Source of the DNA: Faecimorpha stercoravium
GTDB taxonomy: Bacteria; Bacillota; Clostridia; Lachnospirales; Bianqueaceae
Length of the DNA: 64,000 nucleotides
Direction of reading: 5' to 3'
Assembly (NCBI GenBank): GCA_018712555.1
Contig: DVGT01000001.1
Span: 1-64,000, forward strand
A model generated the notes under the pieces. That model saw nothing but the letters and a program-made list of their open reading frames with translations. It ran no database searches and was not told the DNA's origin. Positions 8,285 through 15,642 of this stretch are shown here, piece after piece. Each line of letters starts with the position of its first letter. The first letter of the stretch is position 1. The position numbers were made by a program, and so were the translations under genes.

Positions 8285-9032
8285 ATATGACGATCCCTTG
8301 TTTTTTCAGAAATACAGTGAAATGAGCCGTTCCCGGTTAGGACTTGCCGGCGCCGGAGAATGGCTGGCCCTGCAGAGTCTCCTGCCGGATTTCACAAACC
8401 TGCGTGTACTGGATCTGGGCTGCGGCTATGGCTGGCATTGTGTCTATGCGGCTGAGCACGGCGCCGCTTCCGTACTCGGCGTGGATATTTCCCACAAGAT
8501 GCTTGCGGAGGCCGCCTCGCACCATGCACATCCCCATATCCGCTATCAACAGTCTGCCATGGAGGATCTGCGTTTTCCCGCCGCCTCTTTCGATGTCATC
8601 ATCAGCTCCCTGGCCTTCCACTATGTAGCGGATTATCCTGCCCTGGTACAGAATATTGCCCAATGGCTAAGCCCAGGCGGCGATTTTGTATTCTCCGTCG
8701 AGCACCCGGTCTTCACCTCCTATGGTTCCCAGGACTGGTATTACGATGCGGACGGAAAGATCCTTCATTTTCCGGTGGACCGCTATTACTATGAAGGGCA
8801 GCGGGACGCTGTCTTCCTGGGAGAACACGTGATCAAATACCACAGGACTCTCACCACCTATCTGAATACACTGCTGGATGCGGGATTTCGGATTCTTCGC
8901 GTGATCGAACCGCAGCCTCCCGAGCACTTAATGGATCTGCCCGGCATGAAAGACGAAATGCGCCGGCCCATGATGCTCCTGGTGGCTGCTCGGAAAGAAA
9001 GGGATTGCCAGCCTCCCCAAAATGATCTATAA
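8271..9032 (+). CDS. Class I SAM-dependent methyltransferase
   Basis: A 253-residue protein starting at ATG 8271 within the end of the MATE gene, with AAAGGAG upstream. The SAM-binding motif VLDLGCGYGWH lies near residues 46-56, then GVDISHKML, and SFDVIISSLAFHYV as motif IV. This is the Methyltransf_11/25 type that modifies small molecules. Its overlap with an exporter gene suggests modification and export of the same compound, or independent defence functions; the substrate is not visible. The 3' end carries the promoter of the next gene. Confidence 0.88.
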   Translation: MKENKYDDPLFFQKYSEMSRSRLGLAGAGEWLALQSLLPDFTNLRVLDLGCGYGWHCVYAAEHGAASVLGVDISHKMLAEAASHHAHPHIRYQQSAMEDLRFPAASFDVIISSLAFHYVADYPALVQNIAQWLSPGGDFVFSVEHPVFTSYGSQDWYYDADGKILHFPVDRYYYEGQRDAVFLGEHVIKYHRTLTTYLNTLLDAGFRILRVIEPQPPEHLMDLPGMKDEMRRPMMLLVAARKERDCQPPQNDL

Positions 9033-9033
9033 T
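9005..9033 (+). promoter_or_regulatory. Promoter of the flavin reductase-like gene
   Basis: TTGCCA (9005-9010), 17-base spacer, TATAAT (9028-9033), inside the final codons of the methyltransferase gene; TAGGAGG follows before ATG 9067. Confidence 0.7.
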
Positions 9034-9066
9034 ATAAGTAATCTCAATAGTTAGGAGGTACTTCGT

Positions 9067-9573
9067 ATGGCATTACAAAAAATCGATATCCAGGCTCTTT
9101 CTTTCAATCCCTTCACAAAAATCAGCAAGGAATGGGCTCTTCTCAGCGCCGGTACCCCGGATCATGCGGGTACCATGACGGTCTCCTGGGGTGGTGTAGG
9201 ACACATCTGGAACAAAGATGTCGTTACCGTATATGTGAGAAAGAGCCGGTATACCAAAGAATTTCTGGATTCTGGCGACACCTTCACTCTTTCCTTCTAC
9301 GACTCCTCTCAGAAACAGGTGCTCGGCTACCTGGGAAGCGTCTCTGGCCGAGACGAGAACAAGATCGAAAAGTGCGGCCTGACTCCGGCCTACAGCCATG
9401 ACGCTTTATATTTCGAGGAGGCAAAGCTGGTCTTCGTCTGCCGTAAGATGTGCCATGTGCCGCTGTCTCCAGAAACCTTTGATGATCCTTCCCTGGATGC
9501 ATCCATCTATGGGGATAAGGATTATCATACGCTGTATATAGGAGAGATTTTGGAAGTCTGGAAACAAGATTAA
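9067..9573 (+). CDS. Flavin reductase-like (FMN-binding split barrel) protein
   Basis: A 168-residue protein of the flavoredoxin/flavin reductase-like group. The opening segment (NPFTKISKEWALLSAG), the MTVSWGGVGHIWNKDVVTVYVR strand pair around residues 35-57, and the later SVSGRDENKIEKCGL region fit the FMN-binding split barrel. It probably binds FMN and transfers electrons to an unknown partner. It has its own promoter and a downstream terminator, so it is monocistronic. A second, distant relative of the fold is at 46357-46929. Confidence 0.85.
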   Translation: MALQKIDIQALSFNPFTKISKEWALLSAGTPDHAGTMTVSWGGVGHIWNKDVVTVYVRKSRYTKEFLDSGDTFTLSFYDSSQKQVLGYLGSVSGRDENKIEKCGLTPAYSHDALYFEEAKLVFVCRKMCHVPLSPETFDDPSLDASIYGDKDYHTLYIGEILEVWKQD

Positions 9574-9585
9574 TTTTCTTTTCAA

Positions 9586-9616
9586 ACTGCCGCAAAAATA
9601 CGGCAGTCTTTTTTTA
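9586..9616 (+). terminator. Rho-independent terminator
   Basis: ACTGCCG (9586-9592), 8-nt loop, CGGCAGT (9601-9607), then C and eight T. Ends the flavin reductase-like transcript. Confidence 0.9.
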
Positions 9617-9625
9617 TGCATACTC

Positions 9626-9654
9626 TTGTAAAACCTGTGAAATTGCGCTACAAT
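9626..9654 (+). promoter_or_regulatory. Promoter of the PII-like/antiporter unit
   Basis: TTGTAA (9626-9631), 17-base spacer, TACAAT (9649-9654), then AAGGAG at 9676-9681. Confidence 0.75.
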
Positions 9655-9690
9655 ATGGTTCGCAAAACATAGAGTAAGGAGTTGACATAC

Positions 9691-10044
9691 ATGCAGGTTC
9701 TTTTCTTTGTACTCAATGCCCCCGAAAAACTGGATGAGCTGTTGAGTCAGATGGAGCGCCACGGGATCCATGGCGCCACGATTTTTGAGAGCACAGGAAT
9801 GGCTCGTGTCCTGAAATCCCACCATGATGAGGATGAATTCGAGTTCCTCAGTGCCGTACGGATGTACCTGTCCCGCAGCCGTCAGAAAAACTACACCATC
9901 ATGACCCTGCTGGCAGACGATCAGGTGGAAGGCGCCGTAGAAACCATCGAGTCCGTAGTCGGCAGCCTGGAAAACGAAAACACCGGACTTCTCTTCACGT
10001 TCCCGGTGGGATATGTGCGGGGGCTGAAGCGCTATGGAAAATGA
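9691..10044 (+). CDS. PII-like regulatory protein
   Basis: A 117-residue soluble protein with the size and alternating strand/helix pattern of the PII superfamily (ferredoxin-like fold): MQVLFFVLN as strand 1, a helix to residue 24, a variable loop at about 35-60 where a T-loop would be, then TIMTLLADDQVEGAVETIES and a C-terminal FTFPVGYVRG strand. ATG 9691 is chosen because AAGGAG lies 9 nt before it; an in-frame TTG at 9682 touches that site. It overlaps the antiporter gene by 11 bases, so the two should be made together. PII-like proteins often gate a neighbouring transporter according to nucleotide state; here that is inference. Confidence 0.72.
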   Translation: MQVLFFVLNAPEKLDELLSQMERHGIHGATIFESTGMARVLKSHHDEDEFEFLSAVRMYLSRSRQKNYTIMTLLADDQVEGAVETIESVVGSLENENTGLLFTFPVGYVRGLKRYGK

Positions 10045-11218
10045 AATCATTTTTGCAACCGCCATCATGCTCCTGGCCGGCCTGTTGATGGGGCGTCTGG
10101 GCAAGCTGGCAAAGCTTCCCAACGTTACGGGATATCTGATTGCCGGCCTGCTCCTGGGCCCGGCCGTGTTCAACATCATTTCGCAAGAAATGGTGGATGG
10201 CTTTGCCGTCATCTCCGACATTGCCCTGGGCTTCATTGCTTTTTCCGTCGGAACGGGATTTAGCCTGAATTATTTCCGTCGTGTCGGAGCAGCGCCCATC
10301 ATCATTGCATGTTTTGAATCTTTTGGCGCCATTCTTCTTGTGGCTGTCATACTAATTCTCCTTGGCTTCGATATGAAGCTTTCCATCATGCTGGGCGCGA
10401 TTGCGGCTGCTACGGCTCCCGCACAGACCATCATGGTCATCAACCAGTATAAGGCGAAGGGATCGCTAACCTCCATGCTCCTAAGCGTGGTCGCCATCGA
10501 CGATGCCACCGCACTCATCGGCTTCGGATTTGCTACCACCATCGTAAACGCAATGGGAGCCACCGATACCAATATCGTTCTTTCCATTTTGAGCCCCTTC
10601 TATCAGCTGATCATCTCCGTCATCATCGGTGCAGCCATCAGCCTGATCATGAAATTTATCTTCCGATTCTTCCACAAGCATTCGAACAGGCTCTGCATCA
10701 TCATCTTCTGTGTTCTGTTCTGCTACTGGATCTCAGAAATGGTCGGCGGCTCCGCTCTACTCACCTGCATGACGCTGGGCGCCTTCCTGGTAAATATCTA
10801 TGATGAGATTGACGATATTGTGGAGATCAGCGAAACCTTTACGCCTCCCATCTATATGATCTTCTTTGTCATTTCCGGCGCAGGGTTTCAGATTTCGGCT
10901 CTGGCCAGCATCGGTATCATCGGCATTCTATACGTGGTGCTGCGTGTCATCGGTAAGATGGTCGGCTCCTGGCTGGGCGGTGTCCTGACCCATCAGGAAG
11001 CCAAGATCAACAAATATCTGGGCCCCACCCTGATGCCGCAGGCGGGTGTGGCGCTCGGTCTCGTAGTAGTGGCCGCTACCGCCGTACCCCAATACGCGGA
11101 TCAGATTCGGACTATCATCCTATGCTCTACCTTCATCTATTCGATCATCGGTCCGATCGCGGCCAAGCTTGCGCTGCAAAAAGCCGGAGAGATCCAGATC
11201 GAACAAAAAACTACATAA
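10034..11218 (+). CDS. Cation:proton antiporter (CPA2/KefB-like membrane domain)
   Basis: A 394-residue integral membrane protein of about 12 helices. The GRLGKLAKLPNVTGYLIAGL opening and the internal IDDATALIGFG segment (paired acidic residues, the usual ion-binding ND/DD position) are characteristic of the CPA2 Na+/H+ or K+/H+ antiporters. No RCK/TrkA-N regulatory domain follows the membrane part, which fits regulation by the separate PII-like protein encoded just upstream with an 11-base overlap. The gene is followed 8 bases later by an inverted-repeat element carrying a terminator hairpin. Confidence 0.92.
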   Translation: MENEIIFATAIMLLAGLLMGRLGKLAKLPNVTGYLIAGLLLGPAVFNIISQEMVDGFAVISDIALGFIAFSVGTGFSLNYFRRVGAAPIIIACFESFGAILLVAVILILLGFDMKLSIMLGAIAAATAPAQTIMVINQYKAKGSLTSMLLSVVAIDDATALIGFGFATTIVNAMGATDTNIVLSILSPFYQLIISVIIGAAISLIMKFIFRFFHKHSNRLCIIIFCVLFCYWISEMVGGSALLTCMTLGAFLVNIYDEIDDIVEISETFTPPIYMIFFVISGAGFQISALASIGIIGILYVVLRVIGKMVGSWLGGVLTHQEAKINKYLGPTLMPQAGVALGLVVVAATAVPQYADQIRTIILCSTFIYSIIGPIAAKLALQKAGEIQIEQKTT

Positions 11219-11225
11219 CACAGAG

Positions 11226-11350
11226 AAACTGTTACAAAATACCTACGATGTCTTACCATTTGTACAGGATTCAAGAGTACGACCTCCTAAGGAGTTCCGT
11301 AAATGTACGGGATTCCTTTTTAGTTTTCAGTATTTCCCATAAGAATCTTG
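11226..11350 (+). repeat. Degenerate copy of terminator-carrying inverted-repeat element
   Basis: The first ~115 bases align base for base, with scattered changes, to the reverse complement of 29581-29736. The copy starts ACTGTTACAAAATACC (other copy GCTGTTGCAAAATACC); its far end has decayed. Inside, AAGGAGTTCCGTA and TACGGGATTCCTT (11289-11319) form a stem followed by a short T-run, which probably ends the antiporter transcript. Confidence 0.8.
11289..11321 (+). terminator. Terminator inside the repeat, after the antiporter gene
   Basis: A 13-base stem (one or two mismatches) with 4-nt loop and TTTTT end. Compared with the copy at 29644-29672 the closing pairs change from G-C to A-T on both arms, so pairing is kept. 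Confidence 0.75.
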
Positions 11351-11441
11351 CGATTTCACAGCCCATAGCATGAATACCTAGCGAATTTTCTCATTGGCCT
11401 GGTAGGGGAAACACAATAAAACCTATGATAATGAGGAAACC

Positions 11442-11794
11442 GTGCGCAAAATAGTATCGGAACAAAAGGATATGAAGATCCCTACGGAGCTGATACCAAA
11501 ATGCCATGTCTACAGTGCGCCTATAACAATGAATTTAAGATGTGATAACTTCTTTGTGCAGGACAAAGGGTGGTATGTGGCGGCAGAGCGTTATGAGGAT
11601 TTTATCAGACGACATAAAGATTTGCGCATTTTGTTTTTGGAACTCAGTATAGGCGCAAAATATCCGTTTGGCAGATGACAGCCCAAAATCCGAATGCTAC
11701 TTACGTTTGTATCAATGACGGAGAAGCAGCAGCGCCGAGCGAAATCGCAAAACAATTGATTTGTATTAACAAGGATATTTCTATGGTATTGTAA
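11442..11794 (+). pseudogene. Remnant of a Sir2-like NAD-dependent deacetylase (C-terminal part)
   Basis: The first reading frame (to 11678) gives KIPTELIPKCHVYSAPITMN, DDKF-like and YEDFIRRHKDLRILFLELSIG segments. After a one-base shift near 11670 the next frame continues PFWQMTAQNPNATYVCIN and IAKQLICINKDI to a stop near 11794. I recognise this order from Lachnospiraceae Sir2-family proteins, where a longer GVGYNTP-type segment links the two; here it is shortened. The NAD-binding N-terminal half is missing. The call rests on remembered family features; a protein search of both frames would settle it. Confidence 0.6.
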
Positions 11795-11813
11795 GATTTA
11801 CAGTAAGGGGATC

Positions 11814-11972
11814 ATGAACATCAAAACAGAATGGATACTTTGCCCTATTTCCGGCAAAAAGACACACGATAAAATCAGAGAAGATGCTGAGCCTTTGTAC
11901 TGTCTGAAGTATAGGCAGGATAATATGGATACATCAAATAATCAAAAGTACCACGAATATGACAGAGAATAA
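11814..11972 (+). pseudogene. Cysteine-rich KTR-domain protein, degenerate
   Basis: A 52-residue frame beginning MNIKTEWILCPISGKKT and continuing KIRED and LYCLKY. Family members have two CxxC pairs (CPVCG and YCPKC); here one cysteine of each pair is replaced (CPISG, YCLKY), so zinc binding is probably lost. It follows the Sir2 remnant by about 20 bases, a neighbourhood I associate with mobile DNA in this family. Confidence 0.6.
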
Positions 11973-12359
11973 TCTCTAAACAAAATTGATTAGGATTTGT
12001 CGAACGGGAGTAAAACGAAACGCCGTAGAAACCCAGTGTTTATGCGACGTTTGCGATGTTCAGATTTTCTGTTCGGTTCGTTCTTTTCGATTCATAGGAT
12101 TCCTTCCTTTCTTATTTCGAAGGCTTTGTGTTTACTGTTTGAGTGATGATTTCGAGGGACTCTTGTTGAGCAGGCTCCCTCTACGATGCTCGCCCTGATT
12201 TTATCATAACGACATCGTCGTGCAATGTCTATTACTTATATTTTATCTTTATCCATACGGATACTGCATGGATAGAACTATAAAAACCTCCGATAGAATG
12301 CCACGGGCTAATGAGGCAGTAAAAAGTAGAGAAGATGATGTAACCAGATATATAGCGGG
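11973..12359. other. Stretch with no recognisable gene
   Basis: I found no reading frame here that resembles a protein and no clear promoter or terminator. It lies between the KTR remnant and the recombinase remnant, so decayed element DNA is the simplest explanation. Confidence 0.4.
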
Positions 12360-12783
12360 TCACACCACTTCCTTTACTATCATTTCTAAGACTACATCCC
12401 GAATGAAATGGATTGTGCAGTTCTTTCTTCCAATCTTGACCTGTTCCCACCTGAAGCGAAATACATCCTTTACGATGATCATCCCGACCGCTTCGTTCTC
12501 CATCATTCTCTGCATCCGTTAAAAATCTGGTCTTTGAAAAGTCGTCCCGGAAATGTCGCCGTCTACAAAGAAAACAAGGTGCATTTGCGTAGTCCAGTAA
12601 AATCTGTTTTTTGTTCAGAATGGAGTTCGCGTCGCCCACAACGTCGTCGCGGGACAGGCGCTCATAGAGCATGGTAATTATATCTTCTATCATCTCGTTT
12701 GCGGTTTCGCTGAGACGGACGCGCACCGTGTAGGTGGTCATGCCGATGTGACGTGTCAAAAAGATGTCCTTCGCCTCTGCCAT
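12360..12783 (-). pseudogene. TnpW / large serine recombinase remnant (fusion, frameshift, deletion)
   Basis: From ATG 12783 (GAGAGG upstream) the frame begins like TnpW of Tn4451-type elements (TRHIGMTTYTVRVRLSETAN), then runs straight into a serine recombinase N-terminus (LYERLSRDD, NSILNKKQILLDYANAP). A frameshift near 12573 continues the recombinase (FFVDGDISGTTFQRPDF, stop, RMQRMMENEAVGMIIVKDV), and a deletion joins this to a zinc-ribbon end piece (CTIHFIRDVVLEMIV) before a stop at 12360. The catalytic serine region appears deleted or altered, so it is inactive. It shows that a TnpX-type element once lay here. Confidence 0.68.
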
Positions 12784-12999
12784 TGAACCTCTCTTTCTTG
12801 CGTCCGGAGCACAGCCGTTGTATAATGTGAATAGTTCCGTTTTGTGTAACTGTAATTTGTACAGCTACTTGCGGCGCATCAACATGGCGCAGTTTCTCCT
12901 TTCTCTTGCCTGTCAGCCGCTTTGTAATCTGATTGCTTGTTATTCAGAATACTCCTTCTATAGATAAGAGAAAAAGCAGATGTAAAACGGAACCATTTT
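12784..12999. other. Short stretch with no recognisable gene
   Basis: No supported reading frame. It may hold the lost 5' part of the DUF6076-like remnant that follows. Confidence 0.35.
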
Positions 13000-13254
13000 C
13001 TCGGAAACGCAAAATTATTTTTTGATGGTGAAGTCATAACGCTGCTGCTGGATGATTACAGCTTGCTGGATGCAGTGGATGGCTTCGCCGGTTGGGACGA
13101 TGCAATGTCACTTCGACTGTGCAAGCACTGCCAGAAAGTGTTTATGCCGAATCGTGCCAATGCTATTTGGGGCAACGTACTGTGCAAGAACCAGTATAAT
13201 GTTTATGAAAGCCGGGGAAAATATAAAGAACAGGATGGTGACGAAAATGCCTGA
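13000..13254 (+). pseudogene. DUF6076-like protein, C-terminal remnant
   Basis: The frame reads LGNAKLFFDGEVITLLLDD and then LCKHCQKVFMPNRANAIWG with LCKNQYNVY, the C-terminal zinc-finger pattern of a protein family common in gut Clostridia elements (DUF6076, from memory). The usual AFCSPxCKNQYNVY has become AIWGNVLCKNQYNVY, so one cysteine is lost, and no start or N-terminal half is present. It overlaps the following gene by 8 bases. Confidence 0.5.
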
Positions 13255-14587
13255 GAGTCAGAACATGGAATGGAAAAGCAAGTGGAAGGACGAATATCTG
13301 GAATGGATTTGCGGCTACGCCAATGCGCAGGGCGGCAAAATCTATATCGGCTGCGATGACGAAGGGAATGTCGTGGGCCTGCCTAACGCCCGCAAGCTTT
13401 TGGAGGACATCCCCAACAAAATCCGGGACGCGATGGGCATTATTGTCGGCGTCAACCTGTTGGACGAGGAAGGTAAGGAATATATCGAGATCAACGTGCC
13501 GCCGTATCCCATCGGTATCTCCTGCAAAGGTATTTACTATTATCGCAGCGGCAGCACTCGGCAGATTCTGACCGGTCCGGCGCTAGAAGCCTTCCTCATG
13601 CGCAAACGGGGCGCGACCTGGGACAATCTGCCGCTACCGGCTTTTTCACTGAATGATGTGGATGACGAAACGGTGGCGCACTTTAAGCAATGGGCCGCCA
13701 GAAAAGGCCGCATTGACAAAAGTGTACTAGATGAGCCAAAAGACATGCTGATGGAAAAGTTGCACCTGATAAACGGCCCCTATCTGACCAATGCGGCCAT
13801 GCTCCTGTTCAGCAAAGACCCGGAGAAATGGCAATTGGGTGCGTATGTGAAAATCGGCTATTTTGAGACGGACGCCGACCTACTGTATCAGGATGAAATC
13901 CACGGCTCCATTTTAGAGCAGATCGACAAGATTGTGGAGCTGGTGTATCTCAAGTACATGAGGGCCAAAATCACCTATGAAGGAATGCAGCGGATCGAAC
14001 GGTACTTTGTGCCGGAGGAAGCCCTGCGGGAAGCCTTGCTGAACGCCCTGTGCCACAAGCAGTATCAATCCGGTGTCCCCATTCAGATCAGCGTGTATGA
14101 AGATAAGCTGTACATTGCCAACTGCGGATGCCTGCCGGAAAACTGGACGCTGGAAAATCTGATGAGCAAGCACGCTTCCAGCCCATATAATCCCAATATC
14201 GCCCATGTGTTTTATCTAGCTGGTTTTATTGAGAGCTGGGGACGTGGTATTGAGAAAATCTGCTCTGCCTGTGAAAAGGACGGTGTACCGCAGCCGGAAT
14301 ATACGATCAATCCCGGCGACATTATGATAAAGTTCACTGCGCCAGAAGATCGGGTTATTAGGGTGACTGAACGGGTGACTGTAAAGGTGACTGATAAAGT
14401 GACGGATAAAGAACAGGAACTTTTGACTCTGTTGACCGAAGATCCCGGTTATACAATGCCGCAACTGGCTGAACGGATGAGTGTCAGCCGGAAAACGGTG
14501 GCCGCCCGACTGAAAAAGTTAAAAAATGCTGGTTTGATTGAACGCATCGGTTCCGACCGCAAAGGATACTGGAAGTTGCTGAAATAA
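13247..14587 (+). CDS. AlbA_2/Schlafen-type putative DNA-binding protein with ATPase-like and HTH domains
   Basis: A 446-residue intact protein. Residues 1-125 are an AlbA_2 domain (MEWKSKWKDEYLEWICGYAN, AQGGKIYIGCDDEGNVVGL). About 255-375 resemble the HATPase_c_4 region of the COG2865 family (EEALREALLNALCHKQY, then FIESWGRGIEKI). After a spacer with the repeated VTxKVTDKVTDK motif, residues 390-446 are a winged helix (TMPQLAERMSVSRKTVAARLK). Members are often annotated RecG-like transcriptional regulators and occur in mobile or defence loci. ATG 13247 fits the family N-terminus; ATG 13235 is an alternative. It is the only full-length gene in this decayed stretch. Confidence 0.85.
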   Translation: MPESQNMEWKSKWKDEYLEWICGYANAQGGKIYIGCDDEGNVVGLPNARKLLEDIPNKIRDAMGIIVGVNLLDEEGKEYIEINVPPYPIGISCKGIYYYRSGSTRQILTGPALEAFLMRKRGATWDNLPLPAFSLNDVDDETVAHFKQWAARKGRIDKSVLDEPKDMLMEKLHLINGPYLTNAAMLLFSKDPEKWQLGAYVKIGYFETDADLLYQDEIHGSILEQIDKIVELVYLKYMRAKITYEGMQRIERYFVPEEALREALLNALCHKQYQSGVPIQISVYEDKLYIANCGCLPENWTLENLMSKHASSPYNPNIAHVFYLAGFIESWGRGIEKICSACEKDGVPQPEYTINPGDIMIKFTAPEDRVIRVTERVTVKVTDKVTDKEQELLTLLTEDPGYTMPQLAERMSVSRKTVAARLKKLKNAGLIERIGSDRKGYWKLLK

Positions 14588-14592
14588 CGCAA

Positions 14593-14635
14593 AATGCCCT
14601 CGAGGCAAGCTGACATGGCTTGCTGTGAGGGCATT
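14593..14635 (+). terminator. Hairpin after the AlbA_2 gene
   Basis: AATGCCCTC...GAGGGCATT with an inner GCAAGC/GCTTGC stem. The T-run is poor, so it is a probable rather than certain terminator; it lies between convergent reading frames. Confidence 0.65.
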
Positions 14636-14640
14636 GCTGC

Positions 14641-15448
14641 TTATTCTACGTACACAAGTTCATAATGGTCATAAAAGAGCTCCGTCTTCATTCTGGCCCA
14701 CATGCTCTCGTAGCGTGCATTATCATGGTAGCGTCCTCTGGCACTGTTCGTGCTTTGATGGATATGATTCTCCTGAATGGTCTGCCGGTAGGACTCGCTG
14801 GTATACTGTGTCCCGCGGCCGCTGTGGATGACAGCCCTTCCAACGCAGGATAAGCAGTCAAGACATTTTCCAATGTATGGATACATAGATCCGCTTTCAT
14901 ATTTGTTTCTATTGCCAGACCGAGGACACTAAGATCAAAGCAGTCAGAAATCTCAGATACATACAGTTTCCATTGGATGCCTGAATCTCCGTGATATCTG
15001 TGATGCATTTTTCTAAGGGAGCATCAGAGTGGAAATCCTGCTTCAACAGATCATCCGATTTCATGGCTTCACGATCCGCCTTTGTGATCCCATTAGGTTT
15101 TCACTTGAGTCGATGGTTCAAGCCAATCTGATCCATAACCCGGTATACGGTTCTCTCACTGGGGATATGGACTCTTGCCAGATGTTTCAGCAAGAATGCC
15201 TGGTACATCCGGATCCGGCCATAAGTATCGTTACTTTCATCCTCGCTGACGATTTCTTTCATGGCATCTGCTAGATCCTGGTACTTCCAGGGATGTTCTT
15301 TGTTTGCGAGATATTCATAGAAGTCTTGGCGGCTGATTTCAAGCATTTTGCAGTAGAACAAGATTTTCCTGGTAATTCTGCCGTCCTCTGTCTTCAGGGC
15401 AGAAAGATAATTCCCCAGAATCCTTCCATCGAGCCATTGTCGATACAC
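14641..15448 (-). pseudogene. IS3-family transposase OrfB, frameshifted and truncated
   Basis: On the minus strand the N-terminal part reads KTEDGRITRKILFYCKMLEI and YGRIRMYQAFLLK (HTH_21 type), then after shifts KCITDITEIQASNGKLYVSE, LGLAIETNMKAD and, in another frame, HSGRGTQYTSESYRQ with NARYESMWARMKTEL: the DDE integrase core with its second Asp and Glu regions. Frame changes near 15100 and 14850 break the gene, and it stops at 14641 before the usual C-terminus. No intact terminal inverted repeats were identified. Inactive. Confidence 0.8.
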
Positions 15449-15537
15449 TTTGCTACCTGTGACATGCTCTGTATCATCCCGGCTGCCTTCAGCCTTACAT
15501 GAAAGTTCCTGTTCGTATATTGGAAACCCCTGTCACT
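15394..15537 (-). pseudogene. C-terminal fragment of a second IS3-family transposase
   Basis: The frame reads SDRGFQYTNRNFHVRLKAAG, MSQVAKCIDNGSMEGFWGII, then a stop at 15394. This is the end of the integrase core of a different IS3-type transposase and lies upstream of, and partly overlapping, the other remnant, so at least two insertions are stacked here. Confidence 0.75.
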
Positions 15538-15546
15538 ACGGAAAAT

Positions 15547-15612
15547 GATATGCTCCCTCTACGAAAGACAGTGAAAAAGAAAAAACACTGTCAAACATGG
15601 AGGGAGCATATC
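15547..15612. repeat. Long symmetric hairpin between mutY and the IS3 remnants
   Basis: GATATGCTCCCTC (15547-15559) pairs perfectly with GAGGGAGCATATC (15600-15612); inside, GACAGTG and CACTGTC form a second stem after symmetric 7-base internal loops, with an A/T-rich 12-base loop. It may be a relic of an insertion-sequence end or the terminator of mutY, whose stop is 31 bases away. Confidence 0.7.
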
Positions 15613-15642
15613 AGCATTTCACAATCGGGGGATTTTTCGCCG

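Noticed and set aside
12232..12783. A single 183-residue gene
   Set aside because: Only the first ~70 codons resemble proteins (TnpW then recombinase); the recombinase continues in another frame, so it is a broken gene.
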